64,000 bases of DNA, from the NCBI GenBank assembly GCA_017450005.1, contig JAFSYM010000123.1, positions 1-64,000 on the forward strand, read 5' to 3'. Of the stretch, positions 44,252 to 51,702 are shown piece by piece. Positions within the stretch are counted from its first letter, which is position 1. Each line of letters opens with the position of its first letter. The notes under the pieces are model-generated. The model saw nothing but the letters and a program-made list of their open reading frames with translations, was not told where the DNA came from and searched no databases. Position numbers and translations under genes: made by a program. This DNA comes from Clostridia bacterium (lineage in GTDB: Bacteria > Bacillota > Clostridia > Oscillospirales > Acutalibacteraceae).

Positions 44252-44973
44252 GGCCGGTTCACCCTCGCCAGCTTCACGGCGTCCCCTAAATCCAGATCTC
44301 CCGTATAGATTGCCTTACCCAGAATCGCGCCGTAGAGATTCATTTCCCGCAGCGCAATAATATCTTCCAGCGTCGAAACGCCGCCGGATGCAATGATCTG
44401 CATGTCGTACGCTTCAGACAAATGCTTGTAAAGAGAGAGATTGGTGCCGGACAGCGAACCGTCTTTGGCAATATCGGTGCAGATCACCGTGACAACGCCG
44501 ATCTGCTGCAGCCGCTCGAAGAACGCGTCGCACTGTACCTCGGACTGTTCTGTCCAGCCTTTTATAGCGACAAACCCGTCCTTGACGTCGACGCCGACGG
44601 CGATACGATCCGTATACCGGTCGACCATCTTCTGCAAAAAGATCGGATCGGTCACGGCGCTTGTGCCGAGGATTACGCGTTCCACGCCCATATCAATGTA
44701 AGTGCGGATCGCATCTTCCGTGCGGATACCGCCGCCGATTTCTACGCTCATGCCGCTCTTTTCGACGAGCTTTTCGACCACATGTCGGTTCGGCATGGTG
44801 CCGTCACGCGCGCCTTCCAGGTCGACAACGTGCAGAAATACCGCGCCGCAGGCAGCAAACTCGCGCGCAATGTGTAAAGGCTTATCACTATACACCGTCA
44901 TCTGTGCATAGTCGCCCTTGTAAAGTCGAACTACTTTACCATCATACAGATCCGTTGCAGGTAAAATATACAT
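44248..44973 (-). CDS. hisA: ProFAR isomerase
   Basis: Isomerises the ribosyl moiety of ProFAR (an Amadori rearrangement), step 4 of the pathway. The 241-residue TIM barrel has the first catalytic Asp in LPATDLYDGKVVRL and the second in VGVDVKDG. The phosphate sites are IGGGIR and ASGGV. It is homologous to hisF next to it and overlaps it by 4 nt. Confidence 0.98.
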   Translation of the reverse strand: MYILPATDLYDGKVVRLYKGDYAQMTVYSDKPLHIAREFAACGAVFLHVVDLEGARDGTMPNRHVVEKLVEKSGMSVEIGGGIRTEDAIRTYIDMGVERVILGTSAVTDPIFLQKMVDRYTDRIAVGVDVKDGFVAIKGWTEQSEVQCDAFFERLQQIGVVTVICTDIAKDGSLSGTNLSLYKHLSEAYDMQIIASGGVSTLEDIIALREMNLYGAILGKAIYTGDLDLGDAVKLARVNRP

Positions 44974-44984
44974 GGCTTACCTCC

Positions 44985-45602
44985 TTAACCGAGCGCACAG
45001 AACGAGCGCAGAATCTTCAGACCGACCGTTCCGCTTTTTTCCGGATGGAACTGGGTGCCGAATACATTGCCGGATTCCGCGGCTGCTGTCAACTCGATTC
45101 CGTATTCCGTCGTGGCCGAAACACTGTCCGCGCAATCCGTTGCGTAGAAAGAGTGTACGAAGTAAACACAGTCGCCCTCATGCACATCTCGGAACAGCGG
45201 ACCCTTTGGTTTATCCTGCGGGAAGTGCAGGGCATTCCAGCCGATCTGCGGAATTTTAAGCGTATGGTTCTGATCCGGGATCGGCACGATCTTGCCTTTC
45301 AGAAGACCGAGACCGGCATAATCTCCAAATTCATAGCTGCGCTCAAACAGAAGCTGCATGCCGAGACAGATGCCAAGTAAAGGCTTTCCGCTTGACGCGG
45401 CTTCCAGTACAAAAGCATCCAATCCGCTCTCGCGCAGCTTGTCGGCTGCGTCTGCGAAGGCGCCTACGCCGGGCAACAGGATGCGCTCGCATGCGGACAG
45501 CTCGTCCCGATCACCGGAAACAATGGCTCTCTCGCCGATGAACGCAAAAGAACTGCACAAAGAAAAGAGATTGCCGACGCCGTAATCAATAATTCCTGTC
45601 AT
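44985..45602 (-). CDS. hisH: Imidazole glycerol phosphate synthase, glutaminase subunit
   Basis: A class I glutamine amidotransferase that supplies ammonia to HisF. The nucleophile Cys is in GICLGMQLLFE and the His/Glu pair in QFHPEKSG. The 205-residue length is normal. The start overlaps the hisB stop by 4 nt; hisA follows after 11 nt. Confidence 0.98.
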   Translation of the reverse strand: MTGIIDYGVGNLFSLCSSFAFIGERAIVSGDRDELSACERILLPGVGAFADAADKLRESGLDAFVLEAASSGKPLLGICLGMQLLFERSYEFGDYAGLGLLKGKIVPIPDQNHTLKIPQIGWNALHFPQDKPKGPLFRDVHEGDCVYFVHSFYATDCADSVSATTEYGIELTAAAESGNVFGTQFHPEKSGTVGLKILRSFCALG

Positions 45603-46180
45603 GCGAGCACACCTTTCGTAGAGGGAATGGCGTCGCCGACGACGGTGGTCGCCTTGGCGAGCGTGCGCGCGAGCGCCTTGAATACGCCTTCAATGATATG
45701 ATGCGTATTGCGTCCGGCGAGCTGCCGGATGTGCAGCGTAATGCCTGCGTTGCGGACAAAGGAGAGCAAAAACTCTTCGCAAAGCTCTGTGTCAAATGTA
45801 CCGACTTTTTGCGCGGGCAGATCCAGATCAAGACACAGTACCGCTCTGCCGGAAATGTCGACGGCACATTGTATCAGTGCCTCATCCATCGGCAGCAGAA
45901 TATCGCCATAACGCGCAATGCCTTTTTTGTCACCGATCGCTTCGGCAAAGGCAAGGCCGAGGCATATGCCGATGTCTTCCACACTGTGGTGATCGTCCAC
46001 CTGTGTGTCGCCGGTACAGCGCAGCGTCAGGTTATATCCGCTGTGCGCGGCAAAAAGTGTGAGCATGTGATCCAGAAAACCGACGCCGGACAGTACGTCC
46101 GCTTTTCCGCTTCCGTCCAGATTGAGTGTGAGCGTAACATCGGTTTCCGCTGTTTTTCGGGCAATGGTCGAGGTGCGCAT
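45599..46180 (-). CDS. hisB: Imidazoleglycerol-phosphate dehydratase
   Basis: A manganese enzyme converting imidazole glycerol phosphate to imidazole acetol phosphate. The 193-residue monofunctional form shows the motifs FLDHMLTLFAAHSG, DDHHSVEDIG and the second metal set RNTHHIIEGVFKALA. No phosphatase domain is fused, unlike the enterobacterial HisB. It is one nucleotide from hisC and overlaps hisH. Confidence 0.98.
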   Translation of the reverse strand: MRTSTIARKTAETDVTLTLNLDGSGKADVLSGVGFLDHMLTLFAAHSGYNLTLRCTGDTQVDDHHSVEDIGICLGLAFAEAIGDKKGIARYGDILLPMDEALIQCAVDISGRAVLCLDLDLPAQKVGTFDTELCEEFLLSFVRNAGITLHIRQLAGRNTHHIIEGVFKALARTLAKATTVVGDAIPSTKGVLA

Positions 46181-46181
46181 A

Positions 46182-47249
46182 TCAGTTTCCTCCTTGGGAC
46201 AGAATCAATCGGACGGCATCGACAAGCGTCTGCATTTGCGCGAGCGTGCCGATGGTGATGCGAACGAAATCAGAGATTTCCGGCCGCGAGAAATGGCGGA
46301 CAAGAATGCCTTTTTCTTTCAGCGACAGGTACAGTTCGTTTCCGCCGATCGCGCTGTGACGCGCAAAGATGAAGTTCGCTTTGGACGGCAGAACCTCAAA
46401 GCCGAGCGCACGCAGCGCTTCGGTCGTGTAGTCGCGGTTGTCCATAATCGTGCGGCAGTTCGCGTCGTAGTAGCTCTGAGACCGAAGCGCGGCTTCTCCG
46501 GCGGCAAGCGTTTCGCGGTTAATGTTGTAAGGGTTCGTCGAATACTTCACGCGGTTGAGATCCGCAATAATCTCCGGCTGCGCAAATCCGAATCCGAGAC
46601 GCGCACCGGCAAGCGAACGTGATTTGGAAAACGTCTGCACCACCAACAGATTATCATATTCCGCAATCAAAGGCAAGCAGCTTTTTCCGCCGAAGTCGAT
46701 GTACGCCTCGTCAATGATGACAAGGTTGCTGCGGTTGTTGTCCAGAATGGCGCGAATCTGTTCAATGCCCAACAGCAGACCGGTCGGCGCGTTGGGATTG
46801 GCAATGACGATATTTTTATTCAATCCGAAGTAGTCAGCCGGGTCGATCGTGAAGTTCCCGCACAGCGGGACGGCCGTACAGTCAAGACCGTACAAATCTC
46901 CGAATACGGGGTAGAACCCGTAACTGATCGCAGGGAATGCCATTCCTTTTGATTCATCGCAGAATGCCATGAATGCAAAATTCAAAACTTCGTCCGATCC
47001 GTTGCCGCAGAAGATGTTCTCCGGCTGCAATCCGAACTGTTCGGCGGCCGTCTGCCGCAGCGCGGTGCATTCCGGGTCGGAATACAGCTGCAATGACGCT
47101 GCCTCCGCAGCCACGGCATCCAGAACCTCCCGCGACGGCGGGAACGGCGATTCGTTGGTGTTCAGTTTGATGTATTTCTTATCACGCGGCTGTTCGCCGG
47201 GTACATATACGTCCAGCGTTTCAAACGCCTTGCGTAAAAAACGGCTCAT
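46182..47249 (-). CDS. hisC: Histidinol-phosphate aminotransferase
   Basis: A PLP enzyme that transaminates imidazole acetol phosphate with glutamate. The 355-residue fold type I enzyme has the PLP lysine in QTFSKSRSLAGARLGF, the NPNAPTG stretch and the start LNTNESPFPPS. It lies 9 nt after hisD and 1 nt before hisB. Confidence 0.97.
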   Translation of the reverse strand: MSRFLRKAFETLDVYVPGEQPRDKKYIKLNTNESPFPPSREVLDAVAAEAASLQLYSDPECTALRQTAAEQFGLQPENIFCGNGSDEVLNFAFMAFCDESKGMAFPAISYGFYPVFGDLYGLDCTAVPLCGNFTIDPADYFGLNKNIVIANPNAPTGLLLGIEQIRAILDNNRSNLVIIDEAYIDFGGKSCLPLIAEYDNLLVVQTFSKSRSLAGARLGFGFAQPEIIADLNRVKYSTNPYNINRETLAAGEAALRSQSYYDANCRTIMDNRDYTTEALRALGFEVLPSKANFIFARHSAIGGNELYLSLKEKGILVRHFSRPEISDFVRITIGTLAQMQTLVDAVRLILSQGGN

Positions 47250-47258
47250 GATTTCTCC

Positions 47259-48530
47259 TTATTGTTCAAATCGGATTGTGGCGGATTTCGCGTGCGCGGT
47301 CAGACCCTCCTGCGTGGCGAAATACGCTACCTTGTCTTTGACGGCACAGAGCGCATCCGGAGTGAAATAGGTGAACTGCATGCGTTTGACAAAATCGTAG
47401 ACGGACAGGGGACTGGAAAAACGCGCGGTACCGCTTGTGGGCAGCGTGTGGTTCGGTCCTGCGAAATAATCGCCAAGAGGTTCGGGGCAATTCTTACCGA
47501 GAAAGACAGAACCGGCGTTCTGAACAAGATTGAGGTAATCGAAGGGCTTATCCATGCACAGCTCCAGATGTTCCGGCGCGATGCGGTTGGAAACCTCAAT
47601 GGCCTGTTCGATGCTGTCCACCTGTATGATTGCACCGTAGTGCTCGATGGAATATCCCGCGATTTCGCTGCGAAGAAGCTGCGGAATCTGGATCTCCAGT
47701 TCTTTTGCCACTGAATCAGCGAGAGCTTCGCTGTCGGTGAGCAGTACAGCGCTGGCCAGCTTGTCGTGCTCTGCCTGCGAGAGCAGATCTGCGGCCACAA
47801 AGCGCGGATTGCACGTGCCGTCGGCCACGATCAGGATTTCACTCGGTCCCGCAATCATGTCGATGTCGACAGCGCCGAACACCTGCTTTTTGGCTTCCGC
47901 AACAAAGCGGTTGCCGGGTCCGACGATCTTATCTACCTTCGGGATGGATTCCGTACCGTAGGCCAGTGCGGCGACAGCTTGTGCGCCGCCGACTTTGAAG
48001 ATGCGGCCGACGCCGGCGACTTTTGCGGCGGCGAGGATCACGGGATTGACGCTCCCGTCTGCGGAAGGGGGCGTGACCATCACGATCTCGCCGCAGCCTG
48101 CAAGCACTGCCGGAACGCAGTTCATCAGAACGGAAGACGGATAAGCCGCCGTACCGCCGGGAACATACAGACCGACTTTCTCAAGCGGCAGCACGCGCTG
48201 TCCGAGGATCACGCCGTTTTTGTCGTGGACGGTGAAACCGTTTTCGATCTGGTGGCGGTGAAACGCCTCGATGTTCGCTTTCGCTTCGCGCAGAATAGAG
48301 ATGAATTGACTGTCGACTGTGTCGAAGGCGGCGTCGATTTCCGCCTGTGTGACTTCCAGCGCGGACAGCTCCGCGTGGTCAAACTTGCGGCTGTAAGCAT
48401 AAAGCGCGCTGTCGCCGTTGTCCTGCACGTCCCGGATGATATCACGCACGATGGCGGTTACGTCCGTGTTGTCGGTGCGCTTGAGAAAAGAAAGATCTTC
48501 GGGTGAAGTATATCGGATGGTACGGATCAT
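47259..48530 (-). CDS. hisD: Histidinol dehydrogenase
   Basis: A zinc/NAD+ enzyme performing the last two oxidations from histidinol to histidine. The 423-residue protein has LYVPGGTAAYPSSVLM, the NAD region GPGNRFVAEAKKQVFG, the zinc Gln/His in LLSQAEHD and the catalytic Glu-His in RIAPEHLEL. It overlaps hisG by 4 nt. Confidence 0.98.
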   Translation of the reverse strand: MIRTIRYTSPEDLSFLKRTDNTDVTAIVRDIIRDVQDNGDSALYAYSRKFDHAELSALEVTQAEIDAAFDTVDSQFISILREAKANIEAFHRHQIENGFTVHDKNGVILGQRVLPLEKVGLYVPGGTAAYPSSVLMNCVPAVLAGCGEIVMVTPPSADGSVNPVILAAAKVAGVGRIFKVGGAQAVAALAYGTESIPKVDKIVGPGNRFVAEAKKQVFGAVDIDMIAGPSEILIVADGTCNPRFVAADLLSQAEHDKLASAVLLTDSEALADSVAKELEIQIPQLLRSEIAGYSIEHYGAIIQVDSIEQAIEVSNRIAPEHLELCMDKPFDYLNLVQNAGSVFLGKNCPEPLGDYFAGPNHTLPTSGTARFSSPLSVYDFVKRMQFTYFTPDALCAVKDKVAYFATQEGLTAHAKSATIRFEQ

Positions 48531-49156
48531 GACTGCCGGCTCCCTTCTGCCTGGATACGCTCGCAGATCGAGCGAATCGCATCATATTGAAATTTATAAC
48601 TGGCTTTGTTGGCGATCAGCCGCGCGCTGATGGGCACGATTGTCTCATAAGGCTCCAGGTCGTTTTCATACAATGTAGTCCCGGTTTCAACGATATCGAC
48701 GATCACGTCCGATAAACCGAGCAGCGGCGCTATCTCGATAGAGCCGTTGAGGCGGATGATTTCAATCTCGCGGCTTTGTGCGGCGTAGTAACTGCGGGCG
48801 ATATTCGGAAATTTTGTGGCGACGCGCAGTGTTTTGTCAGCAGACGGACGGCGCCCTTTCGGACCGGCTACAGCCATGCGGCATTTGCCCATGCCCAGAT
48901 CGAGCAGCTCATACACGTCCGAGCCGAGTTCGAGCAGGATATCTTTGCCGACAATGCCGATGTCGGCGGCGCCGCGCTCAACGTAAACCGAAACGTCTGA
49001 CGGCTTTGCCCAGAAGTAGCACACGCCGTTTTCTTCGTTTGTGAAAATCAGCTTGCGGTTATCCTGTTCGATCTCCGGACAGCCATAGCCGAGACTTTTA
49101 AAAATCCGGTAGGCTTTCTCACCAAGCCGACCTTTCGGAAGTGCAATATGAATCAT
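48527..49156 (-). CDS. hisG: ATP phosphoribosyltransferase, short form
   Basis: Catalyses the committed first step, ATP plus PRPP to phosphoribosyl-ATP. The 209-residue short form lacks the C-terminal regulatory domain and therefore needs HisZ, encoded directly upstream. Signature: the start IALPKGRLGEKAYRIF, GAADIGIVGKDILLE, and the PRPP loop DVIVDIVETGTTLYEN. Overlaps hisZ and hisD by 4 nt each. Confidence 0.98.
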   Translation of the reverse strand: MIHIALPKGRLGEKAYRIFKSLGYGCPEIEQDNRKLIFTNEENGVCYFWAKPSDVSVYVERGAADIGIVGKDILLELGSDVYELLDLGMGKCRMAVAGPKGRRPSADKTLRVATKFPNIARSYYAAQSREIEIIRLNGSIEIAPLLGLSDVIVDIVETGTTLYENDLEPYETIVPISARLIANKASYKFQYDAIRSICERIQAEGSRQS

Positions 49157-50259
49157 GCTTCGTGCAGCCTCCCATCGCTGAAAATAAGCGTCTTTTCGTA
49201 GGTTACACCGGCGGTTCGTTTATTCTGCGCACGCACGCGAACGCCGTTTTTCTGCAACTGCTGTATGGCTGCGGCCAGACCTTGCGCATCCTGCGGGTTA
49301 TAGAGGATCAGCACATCTGCGGCACTGTCATTTCCGCTGCGGCTATAGGGGAGCAGGTCGAGATACACGGCAAATCCGATCGCGCCGCTCTGACGGCCGA
49401 ATTGGCGCAGCAGCTCGTCATACCGGCCTCCGGAAAGCACGCTTTTCGGCGTTCCGTCCACAAAGCCCTGGAATGTGATGCCGTTGTAGTAATGCATGTC
49501 GTTTGCCACGGAGAAGTCGATGCGCACACAATCACTGTGTCCCGTCTCGCACAGAGAGGCATACACGTCGCGCAGCTCCTGCACGGCGGAGGAGGTTTTG
49601 TCGTTGACGATCATAGAGCTGAGCGTATCGAAACAGTCCTCAGGCTTGCCGAAGACGGTCGAAAGCGCGCACAGCTTTTGCTCGATCGCGTCGTCGGTAC
49701 CAAGCTCGCGGCACAGATCGCGCAGCTCATGCGCAGCCTTGTTGCGGATGCATTCGAGCGCCTGCAGACGATGATCGAGCGTAAAACCCGCTTCATCCAG
49801 CAGACCGCGCACCAGACCCATGTGCGAAAGACCGAGCAGATACCGATCGCTGACCGTGGCGAGACTTTCGATAGCCAGACGAATGACTTCGCTTGTCGCG
49901 TACGCGTCGACAAGACCGATGTATTCCACGCCGGCCTGCGGGATTTCGCGGATATCGTTGGCGTCGTCCGAGGCGCGGTAAACGTTTTCGGTGTAGTACA
50001 CCTTGCACGGCGCGTTCTCGTCCTGCGCATTTTTGACAATAGACAGCGTGACGTCCTGCTTGAGCGCAAGCAGACGTCCGTCGGGTCCGTTGAATGTGAT
50101 GATGTTGCCGCCTTTGAGAAAGTCCTTGTTTTGCAGATACAGTGCGTAATCTTCAAATTTGCTCATGCGGAACTTGTCGTAGCCGTAGCGCGCATAGAGC
50201 TTCTGGAGACGGAGCAGGTCGCTTTCTTCATCACGCGGAAGGGATTGAAACAGATCCAT
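49153..50259 (-). CDS. hisZ: ATP phosphoribosyltransferase regulatory subunit
   Basis: A histidyl-tRNA synthetase-like protein without aminoacylation function. It forms a hetero-octamer with short HisG, activates it and mediates histidine feedback. The 368-residue protein has a class II core with degenerate motifs (DGRLLALKQDVTLSIVK; YYTENVYR; YYNGITFQGFV; LSGGRYDELL) and no anticodon-binding domain of full length. The start ATG follows CGGAGG at 5 nt; a frame extending 19 codons upstream covers the promoter. It is the first gene of the operon. Confidence 0.95.
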   Translation of the reverse strand: MDLFQSLPRDEESDLLRLQKLYARYGYDKFRMSKFEDYALYLQNKDFLKGGNIITFNGPDGRLLALKQDVTLSIVKNAQDENAPCKVYYTENVYRASDDANDIREIPQAGVEYIGLVDAYATSEVIRLAIESLATVSDRYLLGLSHMGLVRGLLDEAGFTLDHRLQALECIRNKAAHELRDLCRELGTDDAIEQKLCALSTVFGKPEDCFDTLSSMIVNDKTSSAVQELRDVYASLCETGHSDCVRIDFSVANDMHYYNGITFQGFVDGTPKSVLSGGRYDELLRQFGRQSGAIGFAVYLDLLPYSRSGNDSAADVLILYNPQDAQGLAAAIQQLQKNGVRVRAQNKRTAGVTYEKTLIFSDGRLHEA

Positions 50260-50287
50260 AAATACCTCCGTGAAAAATACTGGACAC

Positions 50288-50316
50288 AATATAACACATT
50301 TTACTGTGTTAGTCAA
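50288..50316 (-). promoter_or_regulatory. Promoter of the histidine operon
   Basis: On the minus strand TTGACT (50316-50311), 17 nt, TATATT (50293-50288). The leader is only about 25 nt, leaving no room for a T-box or attenuator. Confidence 0.87.
50292..50311. promoter_or_regulatory. Operator palindrome within the histidine promoter
   Basis: TAACACA and TGTGTTA, 6 nt apart, fill the spacer between -35 and -10. This is where a repressor would block RNA polymerase. A TrpR-like YerC protein encoded in the window is a candidate ligand; this link is inference. Confidence 0.65.
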
Positions 50317-50358
50317 GTAAAATGTTATTGATTTTCAAAGAATTTCTGTATTTTTTCG

Positions 50359-50387
50359 TTGACACATTATGATGAATTTGGTATCAT
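50359..50387 (+). promoter_or_regulatory. Promoter of the SGNH hydrolase-deoC operon
   Basis: TTGACA, 17 nt, TATCAT; divergent from the his promoter with about 40 nt between their -35 boxes. Confidence 0.85.
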
Positions 50388-50419
50388 GACTAACGAGAAT
50401 GAAAAGGGGGCGGCGCCTG

Positions 50420-50977
50420 TTGAAAAAGATTACGCTTCTGGGTGACTCGATACGGCAGATCGGCTACGGTCTCAAGGCGTCCGAAGCGTTCGGCGAGGGG
50501 TATACAATCTTTCAGCCTGCGGATAACTGCCGCTTTGCGTCGTATATGCTGCGCATGATTTATGACTGCCGACGTGAAATCGAATCGAGCGACGCCGTGC
50601 AGTTCAACTGTGGTTCCTGGGATGCTTGCGACCTGTTCGGCGACGGCGCATTCACACCGCTGGACGAATATCTCGCCACGATGATGCGCATCACGAAGCT
50701 GCTGCAGGGGATGTGCCCGAACGTGTTTTTTGCCACGACCACGCCGGTGCTCGAAGGCAAAACAGATCAGCGCAATGATCTAATCATTGCGGAAAACGAG
50801 GCGATTGTGCCGCTGATGCGTGAACGCGGCGTCGTCATCAACGATCTGTATGCGCTGGTGCAGTCCGACATACAGCGCTATATCCGTGCGGATGACCGCG
50901 TACATCTGACCGACGCAGGCATTGCGGCCTGTGCGCAGCAGACAGCAGAGATTATTAAAAAAGAATTGGAGAAATGA
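50420..50977 (+). CDS. SGNH/GDSL-family hydrolase
   Basis: A 185-residue cytoplasmic esterase-like protein with the block I Ser in LLGDSIR (near residue 8), the block III Asn probably in VQFNCGSWD, and the block V Asp/His in DRVHLTDAG near the end. The family cleaves esters or acetylated sugars; the substrate is unknown. The start is taken as TTG, 9 nt after the GGGGG of the ribosome site; an ATG seven codons upstream would lie almost at the transcription start and overlap that site. Its stop overlaps deoC by 4 nt. Confidence 0.85.
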   Translation: MKKITLLGDSIRQIGYGLKASEAFGEGYTIFQPADNCRFASYMLRMIYDCRREIESSDAVQFNCGSWDACDLFGDGAFTPLDEYLATMMRITKLLQGMCPNVFFATTTPVLEGKTDQRNDLIIAENEAIVPLMRERGVVINDLYALVQSDIQRYIRADDRVHLTDAGIAACAQQTAEIIKKELEK

Positions 50978-51639
50978 AAATGGATATTCGTGAAATTTTG
51001 GCCAAAGTCGATCATACCGTGCTCTCGCAGACGGCAACGTGGGAAGATATCCGCGCCCTTTGTGACGACGGTATCCGCTACGGCACCGCATCTGTGTGCA
51101 TTCCGGCATGCTATGTGCAAAAGGCGGCGCAGTACAGTGCGGGGCGACTGCCGATTTGTACCGTGATCGGTTTCCCGAACGGATACAGCACCACGAAAAC
51201 AAAGGCGTTTGAGACGCGGGACGCGGTGGAGAACGGCGCAGACGAGATTGACATGGTCATTGCGGTCGGCGCGCTGAAGGCGGGCGACGCGGATTATGTG
51301 CGGCGCGATATTGAAGCTGTACGTGCGGCATGCAGCGGCAAAGTGCTCAAGGTGATTATCGAGACCTGTTTGCTGAGCGACGAGGAAAAGATGCGCATGT
51401 GCGAAATTGTGTCAAAGTCCGGCGCTGATTTCATCAAAACTTCCACCGGCTTTTCCAAGGGCGGCGCAACGTTTGATGATATCCGTTTGTTTAAAGAACA
51501 CTGTGCACCGCATCTGAAAATCAAGGCGGCGGGCGGCATTTCGTCTGTAGCGGATGCAGAGGAGTTTATCCGTCTGGGCGCAGACAGGCTCGGAACCAGC
51601 CGCATCGTCAAAATTGTGAAGGAGCAGAACCTCCTGTAA
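50974..51639 (+). CDS. deoC: Deoxyribose-phosphate aldolase
   Basis: Cleaves 2-deoxyribose 5-phosphate to glyceraldehyde 3-phosphate and acetaldehyde. The 221-residue TIM barrel has the Schiff-base lysine in DFIKTSTGFSKGG, the second catalytic lysine in LKIKAAGGI and the early Asp region VDHTVLSQTATWEDI. It follows the SGNH gene with a 4-nt overlap. The phosphorylase at 1.6-2.9 kb could feed it through deoxyribose 1-phosphate, given a phosphopentomutase elsewhere. Confidence 0.97.
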   Translation: MKMDIREILAKVDHTVLSQTATWEDIRALCDDGIRYGTASVCIPACYVQKAAQYSAGRLPICTVIGFPNGYSTTKTKAFETRDAVENGADEIDMVIAVGALKAGDADYVRRDIEAVRAACSGKVLKVIIETCLLSDEEKMRMCEIVSKSGADFIKTSTGFSKGGATFDDIRLFKEHCAPHLKIKAAGGISSVADAEEFIRLGADRLGTSRIVKIVKEQNLL

Positions 51640-51661
51640 CTTCATTCGGGACAAAGTTAAA

Positions 51662-51701
51662 CCGCATCTCGGCTTCATTCCGGGATGCGGTCGTTATTTT
51701 T
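51662..51701 (+). terminator. Terminator of deoC
   Basis: CCGCATC and GATGCGG arms with CGG/CCG extension are followed by TCGTTATTTTTG; convergent with the GH89-like gene. Confidence 0.82.
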
Positions 51702-51702
51702 G

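Noticed and set aside
42875..44308. A 477-codon plus-strand open frame over hisIE and hisF
   Set aside because: Antisense to well-supported his genes; no motif or start signal.
50260..50398. T-box or his attenuator upstream of the histidine operon
   Set aside because: The -10 box is only about 28 nt from the start codon, leaving no space for a leader structure.
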